This document shows positions 55,518 to 64,000 of a stretch of DNA of 64,000 nt, one piece after another. Within the stretch, counting starts at the first letter, position 1. Every line of letters starts with the position of its first letter. Made by a program: the position numbers and the translations under genes. Origin of the DNA: an uncultured Prevotellaceae bacterium (GTDB lineage: Bacteria > Bacteroidota > Bacteroidia > Bacteroidales > Muribaculaceae). Location: assembly GCA_900318865.1 (NCBI GenBank), contig ONMF01000004.1:170635-234634 (forward strand), read 5' to 3'. The notes beneath the pieces are model-generated. The model saw nothing but the letters and a program-made list of their open reading frames with translations. It was not told the origin of the DNA and did no database searches.

Positions 55518-56668
55518 TGCTCGGAATGTTTGGATTGATACATTTGGCACACGCGCTTGGCGTTGCTTGCCGCGTCAAATCCCATGAGTGCAATCTGATG
55601 TGCAATCTGCTTGGTGCCGATGCTATGCCGAAATGGACTTGCGGCGATGATGGCATCGGCCCATCGCTCGGTGTCGAAGTCGTCCAAGAATTGACACAAG
55701 CCCAATTGCATATCGACTGTGGTGGGAAATCCCTTGTAAAGCACACATGGAACTCCGGCAGCCTGTGCCTCGACGGCAACCAGCCCGAATCCTTCTTGCA
55801 GCGAGGTGCCGACAAAGACGTCGAACGTGTTCATAACCACTGGCACATCGGCGCGCTCGCCAAGCAGCATGATGTGTTGTTCCACCTCCAGTTCTCGTGC
55901 ATGGCTCATCATGGCATCCACGTAGTCAGGGGCGTCGTTGCGGCCTGCCACCACCAGTGCGGCATCCACGCCACGGCGCTTGAGGGCGGCCAGTACATCG
56001 ACCACATGGGCGATGTTTTTGTGCGGCACTATGCGGCCCACATTGCCCAGCACTAGTGTGCCAGATGGCTGTCCGTAAGAACCCCGGAGTCTGGCAGCGT
56101 CATCTTGGTTCACGGCGGCATAGGCGGCAGTGTCGATGGCGTTGTTCACCACCACGCTGTGCTTGCGCACCCATGGCCAGTAAAGCCGCTTGTTCGCTTG
56201 GGGCGAACAACCCCAATAGTCGGTGGCATAGTGGCTGATGAGGAATTTTTGGGTGAACACCTCGGCCTCGTTGAGCGCATTGCTCAGCCATGAGCCGTGA
56301 AAGCGAATGTCGGCATGGCAGTGTGCTATGATTCGGCGACAACCGGCACGGTATGCAGCCCATGCGATAATGCCGCACTTAGCGTTGAGGTGAATATGTA
56401 CCACGTCGGGCTGCAACTCGTCGCAGATGGCTTTAAACTGTCGGGCATAGGCCGACGGTCCGATGCGCAACTGCGTGCCAATGTAGCGCATGCGGCAACC
56501 GGCAGCCCTGATTTCGTCGTCAAAGACACCTCGGCGGTACAAATCGTCGGGCGGATTGTTGATTAGGAAATCAAACTGCACATCCTGCGGCTTGTGGCGC
56601 AAGATGTCCATCAACATCACCTCGGCTCCGCCTCGGTTCATGGCTCCTGTCACTTGTAAAACCTTCAT
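55514..56668 (-). CDS. Glycosyltransferase family 4
   Basis: 384 residues from ATG 56668 (MKVLQVTGAMNRGGAEVML), chosen because the residues read upstream are the antisense of the next gene. GT-B fold: Gly-rich N-terminal NRGGAEVMLMDIL, RIIAHCHADIRF, LVLGNVGRIVPHKNIAHVVD, ALVVAGRN, and donor site FVGTSLQEGFGLVAVEAQAA (about 290-310). ATGA overlaps both neighbours (CapA downstream, ATP-grasp upstream). GC-rich. Sugar specificity unknown. Confidence 0.91.
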   Translation of the reverse strand: MKVLQVTGAMNRGGAEVMLMDILRHKPQDVQFDFLINNPPDDLYRRGVFDDEIRAAGCRMRYIGTQLRIGPSAYARQFKAICDELQPDVVHIHLNAKCGIIAWAAYRAGCRRIIAHCHADIRFHGSWLSNALNEAEVFTQKFLISHYATDYWGCSPQANKRLYWPWVRKHSVVVNNAIDTAAYAAVNQDDAARLRGSYGQPSGTLVLGNVGRIVPHKNIAHVVDVLAALKRRGVDAALVVAGRNDAPDYVDAMMSHARELEVEQHIMLLGERADVPVVMNTFDVFVGTSLQEGFGLVAVEAQAAGVPCVLYKGFPTTVDMQLGLCQFLDDFDTERWADAIIAASPFRHSIGTKQIAHQIALMGFDAASNAKRVCQMYQSKHSEQ

Positions 56669-57597
56669 GACTCTGGTAAATGCAGCAACTGGCCCACGCG
56701 AGCGTCCCATTCGATGGGGATAAAGTCGGGCATGCCACTGCACGGGAAGAAAGTGAATTCGCCGAAATAGACTCTCCCTCCTGCCTCGTAAAAGTCCATG
56801 CGGACGTAAGGGAACGGCTTGGACAGCGCCCGTGCGGCCTCTACCATCTCGTCGAAGTGGGCGGGGCGCTGCACTTGGGCATCAGGGTTGTGAGGTTGGC
56901 TTTTGCCGAAAGGCAGCAACTGCCAGTCGAGGGTATAATAATTTTGTGTGGAACCCAGTTCACCGCGCCCCACATTCACTTGCAGGAAATGTGGCTCACC
57001 GTTGAAACAGTAGAATTTGTAATCCATCAGGCCACCACTGTCGTCTTGCAGGTAGCGCTCGCACACCACTCGAGGGGTCATCTCGCCGTAGTGCCACTCT
57101 CGGCCGTTCCATGCGATGTCGTGAGTGAGCCAGTAATGGATGTGCTTGCGCCAAATCCACCAGTTCACTTTGTCGCGATTCTTCACTATCAGGTTCCAGC
57201 CGCTGGCGTGTGTTGCCTTGAGCACAAATTGCTGTGGCAGGGCCTTGGGATTGAAGTCTTCTGCCCGCTCATAGACAGCAATCAGCTCGTTGAGTAGATG
57301 GCCGTAACCTTGCTGCTCCAAATAGGCACGTACGGCATATTTGTCGCCCACGACGGGCATCAGCGGGTTGCGATAGTTCAATTTGAGCCATTGCATCTTC
57401 TCGCTGAAGGTGGTCGGGTTCTCTAAGTCGGGGTCGCGGTCCACATAGCGGCGATAGAGTTGATTGATGCATTGCACATCGGTGAGTTCTTGCCGCTCTC
57501 GCCGTGCTCGCCGCGCCAGCGCCTGCAGCCACAGCAACCGAAGCCACGCGTTGTTGTCTTTCAAGTGGGCAAGATAGCGATGTAATTCTGAAGTCAT
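56665..57597 (-). CDS. TupA-like ATP-grasp protein
   Basis: 310 residues. Matches the TupA-like ATP-grasp family: NPTTFSEKMQWLKLNYRNPL, MPVVGDKYAVRAYLEQQGYG, PQQFVLKATHASGWNLIV, VCERYLQDDSGGLMDYKFYC, and YVRMDFYEAGGRVYFGEFTF. Members in exopolysaccharide loci are thought to attach an amino acid or other acid to the polymer, named after TupA of teichuronopeptide synthesis. It may therefore add an amide-linked substituent to the capsule. GC-rich, with ATGA overlaps to GT4 and to the GT2-DUF1919 gene. Confidence 0.86.
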   Translation of the reverse strand: MTSELHRYLAHLKDNNAWLRLLWLQALARRARRERQELTDVQCINQLYRRYVDRDPDLENPTTFSEKMQWLKLNYRNPLMPVVGDKYAVRAYLEQQGYGHLLNELIAVYERAEDFNPKALPQQFVLKATHASGWNLIVKNRDKVNWWIWRKHIHYWLTHDIAWNGREWHYGEMTPRVVCERYLQDDSGGLMDYKFYCFNGEPHFLQVNVGRGELGSTQNYYTLDWQLLPFGKSQPHNPDAQVQRPAHFDEMVEAARALSKPFPYVRMDFYEAGGRVYFGEFTFFPCSGMPDFIPIEWDARVGQLLHLPES

Positions 57598-59195
57598 GGC
57601 TTTGCTTGATTTAAAAATCCAACATAATCAAATCCATTACATTGATAAGCTCGTTTCCCATCCCATCTGATGATGTCGCTAATGTAACCTTTCAGCTCTT
57701 TTCCCGAATCGAGTCGTGCCCTATGTGTTGATTTGAATTTAGGGTGGTTGAGGCGGGTAAAGCAAATCTTTTGTTTGAAAGGCAATTGCTCAAAACGTTC
57801 CAAGGTGCTTGCCATGCAGTCATCACGAGTCGTCATCAAAACAGCCATATTATTCAAGTTCACGCGTTTGGCACGCTGTTGCCATTTGAGTAATGCTTGC
57901 TCAAAACTGTTGTAATGCACGAAGTAGATGCGCACAGGTCTGCCAGTGGCGGTCTTTAATTCGCCGATAGGGTAATTAATGCCCTTTTCATAAACCTGTT
58001 TTATAGTTGCGCCCAAAGAGTGGGGTAAATCCTCAACAAATTCTATGAAATCGTCTGGCAGGATTTTTAGATTCACTGTAGGGCTTTTGAATATCAATCC
58101 CAGATCGTGTGACATGATTCCCCCCATGCAGTGATTTGAGATAATGGAAACGTCTTTATTGGTAAGTCGACAACGGTCAATAATGTTTCTGACCCGTCGG
58201 CAGCAGGCTTGACAATAGCTTTTCAGTCTGTTCGAAAAAAGCATTGACGGAGATGGCTGTATAAAAGTGACGTTTTTGTCTGGGTACCGTAGTGTGTTGA
58301 GCACAGGATGCGCAGCAATGATTGCCATCCAAGTGTCACAAGATATTTGCGGCGTAACTGGCGGCGGATTTACTGCTTTTGAATAATTACTAAAAGATTT
58401 ACTCATCTCTCCCACGCTGTATGTAATTAGCTGTTTTTCAATGGCTTTTCCTAAATCGATAAATTGTTGCTCAACAGTGGACTCTAATGGGAATCGTTTG
58501 GAATTGGAAAAGTTAGAAGCCGATGCGCTATTTTTGCGATGGTAGACTCCAACTTGAGGAATCAGTGCGTTATTTCCCATAAGCAGTGCCCTGAATGAAA
58601 TCAATTCGTCTTCGGTTCGGCATCGTTCATTCAGTGGCCCAAACTCAATCATGACTTTCTTGTAAAACGCCCGAGACGGGGCCGGAATATTGGCGACATG
58701 CTTAGCGTCATCGTTAAGCGTGTAAATCATTTCACGGCTTACCACCACATCGTCGGTGCCATTAAGATGGCCATCCTCATCAATTGATTTCATGCTCATC
58801 GACATGGCTGTGCATTGAGGATGACCATTGAGATAATAATAGGAAATTTCGGTGCGCTCAGGAATGGAGATGTCATCGCCATGGGCGGCAATAATTATCT
58901 CTCCGCTAGCCAGTTGCAAGTAAACTTTGTTCATGTGCTGAACGATGCCCAAATTTTTATTGTTGCGATTGAGAACGATTTTGTGTGGTCCAGTATATTG
59001 ATGAACCATTTGTTGCATGATTGTAAACGTGTTGTCTTCTGAACAGTCATCGCTGATCACAATTTCAAGAGGCTGATATGTTTGGGCAAAAGCACATTCT
59101 ATGGCCTGACGGGCAAAACGCTCGTTATTGTATGTTGTTATTACATAAGATATCAGAGGTTTATCGTTAAAAGGGGACTGACTCTTCATGTCCAA
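57594..59195 (-). CDS. GT2 glycosyltransferase fused to a DUF1919-like domain
   Basis: 533 residues (ATG 59195; ATG 59189 also possible). The N-terminal GT2 domain, about 12-270: LISYVITTYNNERFARQAIE, VISDDCSEDNTFTIMQQMV, IIAAHGDDISIPERTEISYY. The C-terminal domain, about 335-533, resembles DUF1919: VSIISNHCMGGIMSHDLGLI, FKSPTVNLKILPDDFIEFVE, DLPHSLGATI, IYFVHYNSFEQALLKWQQRA, RLNHPKFKST. DUF1919 proteins are usually separate enzymes of exopolysaccharide loci, so one chain carrying both suggests two linked transfer or modification steps. AT-rich. Confidence 0.85.
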   Translation of the reverse strand: MDMKSQSPFNDKPLISYVITTYNNERFARQAIECAFAQTYQPLEIVISDDCSEDNTFTIMQQMVHQYTGPHKIVLNRNNKNLGIVQHMNKVYLQLASGEIIIAAHGDDISIPERTEISYYYLNGHPQCTAMSMSMKSIDEDGHLNGTDDVVVSREMIYTLNDDAKHVANIPAPSRAFYKKVMIEFGPLNERCRTEDELISFRALLMGNNALIPQVGVYHRKNSASASNFSNSKRFPLESTVEQQFIDLGKAIEKQLITYSVGEMSKSFSNYSKAVNPPPVTPQISCDTWMAIIAAHPVLNTLRYPDKNVTFIQPSPSMLFSNRLKSYCQACCRRVRNIIDRCRLTNKDVSIISNHCMGGIMSHDLGLIFKSPTVNLKILPDDFIEFVEDLPHSLGATIKQVYEKGINYPIGELKTATGRPVRIYFVHYNSFEQALLKWQQRAKRVNLNNMAVLMTTRDDCMASTLERFEQLPFKQKICFTRLNHPKFKSTHRARLDSGKELKGYISDIIRWDGKRAYQCNGFDYVGFLNQAKP

Positions 59196-59223
59196 ATTTT
59201 ACTTGGAAAAATAATTTCAGATA

Positions 59224-60174
59224 TTAATATCTTAGAAGAACAAGTTTACAGAATAACTTGAAAATAATTTCTTCCAAGGAAGTGGCGGAAAAAGGGTTTG
59301 ACAGATATCTGCGAATGATATCGTTTCGCTTGAAAGAAGCCATTGCTTTTTTTTTAGTTTTCTGTTTTTTGATGTGGAGCAAGGATAAAAAAGAATCTTT
59401 GACCAAGGGGAAAAGGAATGGTTTTAAATCGAAGTTGATTTGATGCGATTTAATGAATTCCAATTTGTGTTTGTATATTTCTAACTGGATTTCGGCGTAG
59501 TCTTCCTTAATGTTTTTAGAAAGGGTGGAGTTTCTAGTGTTATAATTATAAATCGCAGTTGGACTGATTGTTACTCGGTTGCAACAATCAAGATAACTGA
59601 GATTGAACATGACATCTTCGCCTAGTGATAGTTTGGGGTCGAAGTGTAACCCATTTTGTAAAATTTTTTCCAAAGAAAAAATTTTACAAAATGGAGGATA
59701 CAATCCCCCAGTTTGCAAGAGATGCACAAATGCATCTTTTACATCTAGTGAAGTGTCTCTTTCAGCAATCTTTGCCGTGGAAATGCAATCTTCGGCTGAA
59801 AAGGTTTTTTTATAATTAAACACGCATAAATCGGAGTCACCAATAGCGTCAATCATTAACTCAATCGCATTTGAGGCCAATGTGTCATCACTGTCGACAA
59901 ATGTGATATAATGCCCATGGGCCAATCTCAAACCATGGTTTCTGGCATTGCTTACTCCGCTATTCTGGATTTTTGATAATATGATTCTCTTATCCAGCTT
60001 GGCGTGTTGTTCAGCAATTTGCTGTGTCTGGTCGGTAGAGCCGTCGTTGATTACCACTATCTCGATGTTGTTATAAGACTGGTTTCGCAGGCTCCACAAG
60101 CAATCTGCTATGTACTGTTCGCTGTTATAGGCAGGGACAATAACACTCACCAATCTCTTTTCGTTCTCAATCAT
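59224..60174 (-). CDS. Glycosyltransferase family 2
   Basis: 316 residues from ATG 60174 (MIENEKRLVSVIVPAYNSEQ); the frame open to 60306 is antisense noise from the next gene. GT-A fold: IEIVVINDGSTDQTQQIAEQ, NAGNHGLR-type ISNARNHGLRLAHGHYITFV, DSDDTLASNAIELMID (about 82-97), and LSLGEDVMFNLSYLDCCNRV. Acts on the growing repeat unit. Stop overlaps none; its start overlaps the end of the next GT2 gene by ATGA. Confidence 0.92.
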   Translation of the reverse strand: MIENEKRLVSVIVPAYNSEQYIADCLWSLRNQSYNNIEIVVINDGSTDQTQQIAEQHAKLDKRIILSKIQNSGVSNARNHGLRLAHGHYITFVDSDDTLASNAIELMIDAIGDSDLCVFNYKKTFSAEDCISTAKIAERDTSLDVKDAFVHLLQTGGLYPPFCKIFSLEKILQNGLHFDPKLSLGEDVMFNLSYLDCCNRVTISPTAIYNYNTRNSTLSKNIKEDYAEIQLEIYKHKLEFIKSHQINFDLKPFLFPLVKDSFLSLLHIKKQKTKKKAMASFKRNDIIRRYLSNPFSATSLEEIIFKLFCKLVLLRY

Positions 60175-61196
60175 AAGTGCAAGCGCCAGCGGCAATAAGA
60201 GTACAGGAGTTTGTAGGAGTTGAATCTGAGTAAAGTGAAAATCACCTTTTGCTGAAAGGTGGAATGGAACCACGAGAAGTGCCGAATCGCATATTCGCAT
60301 TCGCAAGATTTGCGCATATCTGCAATCTGTGACTGATAGACTTCATAATGCGGATGTTTTGATGCATTGAGAACTGTGTAACAAACACAGCTATACAGTC
60401 TGTTTGTCAATCTGCGTGTTGCCTTGATATTCCATTGGATGCAATAGTCGCTGATGAAGTGAAACAAATTCATTTGCATTCGCCAGGCGTTTTCTCTGTA
60501 CCTTCCGGTTAATGAGGCGCGGTTGAAACAATAGTAATACAACGGTCTGTTGACCAATGCTACTTTATCCAATTTTTGCGCAATCAATAGATTGAAGATT
60601 ATATCTTCAGCATAATACACATTCTCAGGAACAAAGAAATCCTCGTCAACAAGCTTTTTCTCTACAAGTCTCAAGCAAAGGAAACCGGGCATAGACGTGA
60701 CGCTTTCTTTGTGGTTGGCACCAATCAATGGTAGAATGAACATTCCATGTATATCTTGGAGGATGTCTTGGGCATAGGGTAATTTTTTGCTAGTACTCTT
60801 GCCGTCTTCGGTTGTCAAATAATAAGAACAAATAGCCATGGATGAGCGATTGTGAGAAACGGCATGGTAGAGTTGTTTTAAAAAATCAGGGTGTATATAA
60901 TCATCACTGTCAACAAAAGCTAGAAATCGTCCTCGTGCATGCTGGTAACCCGCCAGACGAGCTGAAGATAATCCCCCGTTTGTTTTATGAATTACCGATA
61001 TGTTTGGGTTGCAGGCTGCATATTCATCACAGATTGCCCCAGAATTGTCTGGTGAGCCATCATCAACAAGAATAATCTCATAAGAAACAAAACTTTGGTT
61101 GATGATTGAATCCACACACCGTCGTAACGTTTGCTCAACATTATAGACAGGAACAATGACAGATATTTCATAATTGTTAGAGATTGACATGACCAC
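60171..61196 (-). CDS. Glycosyltransferase family 2
   Basis: 341 residues (ATG 61196; ATG 61190 also possible). GT-A fold: ISVIVPVYNVEQTLRRCVDS, YEIILVDDGSPDNSGAICDE, GGLSSARLAGYQHARGRFLA, FVDSDDYIHPDFLKQLYHAV, and YYAEDIIFNLLIAQKLDKVA. A paralogue of the neighbouring GT2 gene but divergent enough to use another sugar or linkage. It shares one base with the pyruvyl-transferase stop at 61196 and ATGA with the GT2 gene behind it. Confidence 0.93.
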   Translation of the reverse strand: MVMSISNNYEISVIVPVYNVEQTLRRCVDSIINQSFVSYEIILVDDGSPDNSGAICDEYAACNPNISVIHKTNGGLSSARLAGYQHARGRFLAFVDSDDYIHPDFLKQLYHAVSHNRSSMAICSYYLTTEDGKSTSKKLPYAQDILQDIHGMFILPLIGANHKESVTSMPGFLCLRLVEKKLVDEDFFVPENVYYAEDIIFNLLIAQKLDKVALVNRPLYYYCFNRASLTGRYRENAWRMQMNLFHFISDYCIQWNIKATRRLTNRLYSCVCYTVLNASKHPHYEVYQSQIADMRKSCECEYAIRHFSWFHSTFQQKVIFTLLRFNSYKLLYSYCRWRLHL

Positions 61197-62314
61197 TATT
61201 TGCCTTGTAAAGCAATTTGTAAATAGTTTAACGATTTTTCTCTAAAACGATTCAACTTTTCGTATGACGACTCCCAGTCAATATTGGTGTCAACATGGGT
61301 AATATTTAATTTGTTTGGTACTAAGCGTGACTCTAAGCCAAGTAATTTCAAAAAATCCACCTTGCGACTATCATTGTTATTGGGGACATTCTGATTAGCA
61401 GCAATCATTGTGTAGAATGGTTTTTTGAAAATTACAGAAAATGCGGTCGCATGGAAGGAATTAGTGATTACAAAAGCCGCATTACGCACCAGTGCCAGGA
61501 ATTGCTCTGGACTTGAGTTGATGCGATGACTAATGGCCGGATTCGCATAATCACGGATATATTCATTCAAAGCAATTATTCTGTAACCAAGCAGGTGTGA
61601 GATTTTGAGAACCTGATTCCTGTCGCCGTGATTGTTATTGAGAAAATAGGTCAAGATATAAGGTTCTTTAATGTCGGTCTGTCGGTCGGCCAGTTTAGCC
61701 CATTCATCTTGTTTGAGGGTAAGGACAGGGTCGCAAACATGCGTTACAGGTTTGTCGGTAAGACCTCGTAAAATTTTTGTTCCCTCTATTTCGCGACATG
61801 AGACAAAATCAATGTTTGTTAATAAGTTTTTAATCATATATTTGTTGTCAGATGTCATGTCTGCTTTGCCTAAACTGGGGGCGTAAGCGATTCGCAACTT
61901 TTCCTTGGAAACAAAGTCCAGAAAATAGGCGGATTCAAAATCCTGACAAGAAGGATTCCAAACTTGGTCACTACCTGTTATGAATGCATCAAAATCAAAA
62001 ATACAATCTCGGAGTTGGGCGCTATTGCGAAATTCGATTTCTGTAATTGGTAGAACCTTATTGATAAATCTTTCAAAATGATTGAATCGAGTCTTCAATT
62101 GAGGGTATATAATCAGTGTAAAAAACCGATGAGGAATAGATGAGATGGATTGAATCGGTTTAAGAATTCGATATGCATCTTTTTGGGCTTGGTTGCGTAG
62201 ATTGATGATTTGGACATCATGCCCCCACTTGCTAAGCAGCCGGCATGTGGCATATGCTTGTAATACAGATCCGTAGTTATGGGCTCCATGAAATGTTAAA
62301 ACACCTATTTTCAT
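61196..62314 (-). CDS. Polysaccharide pyruvyl transferase family protein
   Basis: 372 residues, PS_pyruv_trans family: MKIGVLTFHGAHNYGSVLQA at the N-terminus, GSDQVWNPSCQDFESAYFLD (about 108-128), RIAYAPSLGKADMT, KNLLTNIDFVSCREIEGTKI, PVTHVCDPVLTLKQDEWAKL, and FVITNSFHATAFSVIFKKPF near 280-300. Members put a pyruvate ketal on a sugar from phosphoenolpyruvate, adding negative charge to the capsule; some act as other transferases. ATGA overlap with the flippase gene upstream. Confidence 0.9.
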   Translation of the reverse strand: MKIGVLTFHGAHNYGSVLQAYATCRLLSKWGHDVQIINLRNQAQKDAYRILKPIQSISSIPHRFFTLIIYPQLKTRFNHFERFINKVLPITEIEFRNSAQLRDCIFDFDAFITGSDQVWNPSCQDFESAYFLDFVSKEKLRIAYAPSLGKADMTSDNKYMIKNLLTNIDFVSCREIEGTKILRGLTDKPVTHVCDPVLTLKQDEWAKLADRQTDIKEPYILTYFLNNNHGDRNQVLKISHLLGYRIIALNEYIRDYANPAISHRINSSPEQFLALVRNAAFVITNSFHATAFSVIFKKPFYTMIAANQNVPNNNDSRKVDFLKLLGLESRLVPNKLNITHVDTNIDWESSYEKLNRFREKSLNYLQIALQGK

Positions 62315-63867
62315 CTATTGAAGAACTTTTTTGCGAATTGTAATAAATGACTCTGCTCTTGATTTGTCAAGACAAAATAATAGGATAATAGGCTCATAAG
62401 GAATATTGTCGTAATCGAGATGATTATAAACCGACCGATGCCATCGTGAAGATTTTGCGTTACTACATTTGCGACACATATTGTTATAATAATAACAACG
62501 CAAGGATTCATTATGCCATTCAACAATAATTTATGAACATCAAACTCTTTTACATAATGCTTTAGAATAAATACGTTGCCAAATAACAAAACAATTGAGA
62601 CAACAGTATAACACAGGTATGTAGAATAAGGTGAAAGTCCTTGTTTTAGAAGGAAAAAAGAAGTGGGAAGAACTCCAATAATAGAAATTGTGCCACCTAT
62701 GAAACTTGTTAACTTCATTTCTCCGGTAGCCTGTACTCCAACGACAATGACGAAACTAACAATTACTACGCAACTAGTTGCTAATGTGATTCTACAAATC
62801 CAGGGGGTGTATTTTGGAACATTCTCTAGCCATAAGGTCAGAATATAATCCATCTCAAAAGAAAGAATGATAACTAACATTGCAAGCAATAATAATGCAA
62901 ACTTTGCCGCACTTGCTATTAGGGTGTTGAAACGGGCAAAATCTTGAATAGCGTATGCTTTGATGATTTGTGGCTTAAATGCGGTAATAATGTTCTGAGC
63001 AAATCCTGATGTTATAGAAAGAACAGTTGTTGCAATGGTGCTCGCTGCATTTACTATTGGCCCGAAAAACATATTTAATAATATATTTGTACCTTGTTGA
63101 CGTAGTGAGTAACACGCATCACCATATAAAGCCCATACGGAGAATGTGATCATTGGCTTGCAAGTTCCTTTGTGTAAAGCTGGCTTTGTCCTACTCTCTT
63201 GGAAACTGCGCATGCAATATATTCGATAAATGACCGTGACGATGAGTGATACCGATAACATCAAAATAGAGTAAATGATTAGTTTGTCGAAGCCAGTAAT
63301 AAAAAGGAGATATACAGCGATTAATTTTAAAAATACATGAAGTAATTCCACATAAGCATAAAAATCCATTCTTTCATGCGCAATTATTGTTGAATTATAT
63401 GGGACTTGATAGATAGAGATAATAGTAGACAATATTGATAGTTGATAAACTACATGAGCGGCGAATTTTCGTTCAATTGGTATCGAAAGTTTTGTGTCGA
63501 CAATCCACAACCCAATGGTTTCGGCTAAAAATAAAACGATTCCAGCAATAATTAAGTGAATGGCAATGGCATTTGAAAAGGTTTCTCTAAGTCTATCGGA
63601 ATTGCCGCTGCCTAGTTCAAATGTTATAAATCGAGAAGTAGAACTGCTCATGCTGGCGTTAAGAAACGTGAATAATATAACTATACCTCCAACAATACCA
63701 TATATTCCAAAGTCGGATTCTCCCAATGTTTTCAGCACAATGCGTGACGTGTATAAGGATACGATTGTTGATATTAGCATTCTAAAATATAACGCCAAAG
63801 AATTATTAATAATTCTTTTATTGTCTGTTCGAGGGGTTTCGCTCTCTTTCACGTTTGAGAAAGACAT
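62311..63867 (-). CDS. wzx: Oligosaccharide flippase (Wzx-like, MATE/MOP superfamily)
   Basis: 518 residues, about 12-14 membrane helices from residue 20 on. The N-terminal region (NNSLALYFRMLISTIVSLYT, LGESDFGIYGIVGGIVILFT, FLNASMSSSTSRFITFELG) is typical of polysaccharide biosynthesis/flippase proteins of Bacteroidota. It moves undecaprenyl-linked repeat units across the inner membrane for the EpsG-like polymerase. The most AT-rich gene of the window. First visible gene of the operon; 36 bases upstream a GC-rich gene ends, so a promoter may sit in 63868-63903, but no clear box was seen. Confidence 0.9.
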   Translation of the reverse strand: MSFSNVKESETPRTDNKRIINNSLALYFRMLISTIVSLYTSRIVLKTLGESDFGIYGIVGGIVILFTFLNASMSSSTSRFITFELGSGNSDRLRETFSNAIAIHLIIAGIVLFLAETIGLWIVDTKLSIPIERKFAAHVVYQLSILSTIISIYQVPYNSTIIAHERMDFYAYVELLHVFLKLIAVYLLFITGFDKLIIYSILMLSVSLIVTVIYRIYCMRSFQESRTKPALHKGTCKPMITFSVWALYGDACYSLRQQGTNILLNMFFGPIVNAASTIATTVLSITSGFAQNIITAFKPQIIKAYAIQDFARFNTLIASAAKFALLLLAMLVIILSFEMDYILTLWLENVPKYTPWICRITLATSCVVIVSFVIVVGVQATGEMKLTSFIGGTISIIGVLPTSFFLLKQGLSPYSTYLCYTVVSIVLLFGNVFILKHYVKEFDVHKLLLNGIMNPCVVIIITICVANVVTQNLHDGIGRFIIISITTIFLMSLLSYYFVLTNQEQSHLLQFAKKFFNR

Positions 63868-63903
63868 TAGATTCTAAATATTCTACCAGTGAATTGTTAT
63901 CGG

Positions 63904-63999
63904 TCAGTCTTGCAGGGCGGGGAGGCCGGTGTGGAGGCGCTGGGCGTTGGCGTGGGCCAGGGCGCGGCCCACGGCGGTGATTTGCAGGCGGATGGGCAG
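63904..63999 (-). CDS. C-terminal end of an unidentified gene (partial)
   Basis: An open minus-strand frame runs from the window edge to a TGA at 63906-63904 and encodes 31 residues ending TGLPALQD. It is GC-rich like the backbone, unlike the flippase. Only the tail is visible, so no function can be given. It probably marks the boundary of the capsule locus, or a backbone-type first gene such as a regulator. Confidence 0.5.
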   Translation of the reverse strand: MPIRLQITAVGRALAHANAQRLHTGLPALQD

Positions 64000-64000
64000 G

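Noticed and set aside
63868..63903. Invertible promoter or UpxY-type antiterminator leader at the start of the capsule operon
   Set aside because: Common in Bacteroides capsule loci, but no inverted repeats, recombinase gene or antiterminator is visible here. The operon start may lie outside the window.

Overview
The window is a stretch of a Bacteroidales chromosome. Evidence: a SusC/SusD outer-membrane uptake operon, Bacteroidota-type promoters (TTTG, 18-20 bases, then TAnnTTTG), few Shine-Dalgarno sites, a DUF3822-rsmD pair, a long-form RluA pseudouridine synthase, dockerin-tagged secreted proteins and a por-type C-terminal tail. The backbone is GC-rich. A Muribaculaceae- or Prevotellaceae-like gut commensal fits best, but I cannot fix the genus. 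No rRNA, tRNA, CRISPR array, transposase or phage gene was seen.

Layout. 1-3211: housekeeping (menaquinone methyltransferase, cut by the window edge; pfkA; rsmD; DUF3822). 3331-7603: four tandem paralogous exported proteins of unknown function under one consensus promoter. 7673-9468: an ECF sigma factor operon with two membrane proteins. 9595-9733: a duplicated palindromic promoter repeat, then an AI-2E-type permease and miaA. 11843-33294: a surface-glycan region with a phosphodiester glycosidase-like protein, two propeller-like secreted paralogues, two GHL10 glycosidases, a SusC-SusD-lipoprotein-PKD lipoprotein operon and a beta-helix protein. Five of these proteins end in nearly the same double dockerin module. 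33388-46521: rluA, ddl, an outer-membrane barrel, a lipoprotein, murF, a C69 dipeptidase, mltG, xth, rpiB and valS, rich in peptidoglycan genes.

46858-63867 is a capsule/exopolysaccharide operon of at least 15 genes on the minus strand. It holds a flippase, an EpsG-like polymerase, a phosphoglycosyl transferase, several glycosyltransferases, a pyruvyl transferase, a TupA-like ATP-grasp protein, a CapA-like protein, an aldo/keto reductase and a split transketolase pair. Many joints overlap by ATGA. It ends in a strong terminator at 46752-46793. Its base composition is mosaic: AT-rich ends around a GC-rich middle (54387-57597).

Most interesting signals: (1) the dockerin-tagged surface locus, whose enzyme families suggest scavenging of bacterial cell-wall glycans (hypothesis); (2) a repeat family carrying a consensus promoter, placed just upstream of ddl and valS; (3) perfect palindromes overlapping promoters at 9595-9733 and 17483-17527; (4) the four-paralogue exported array; (5) the capsule locus with a split transketolase and a GT2-DUF1919 fusion.
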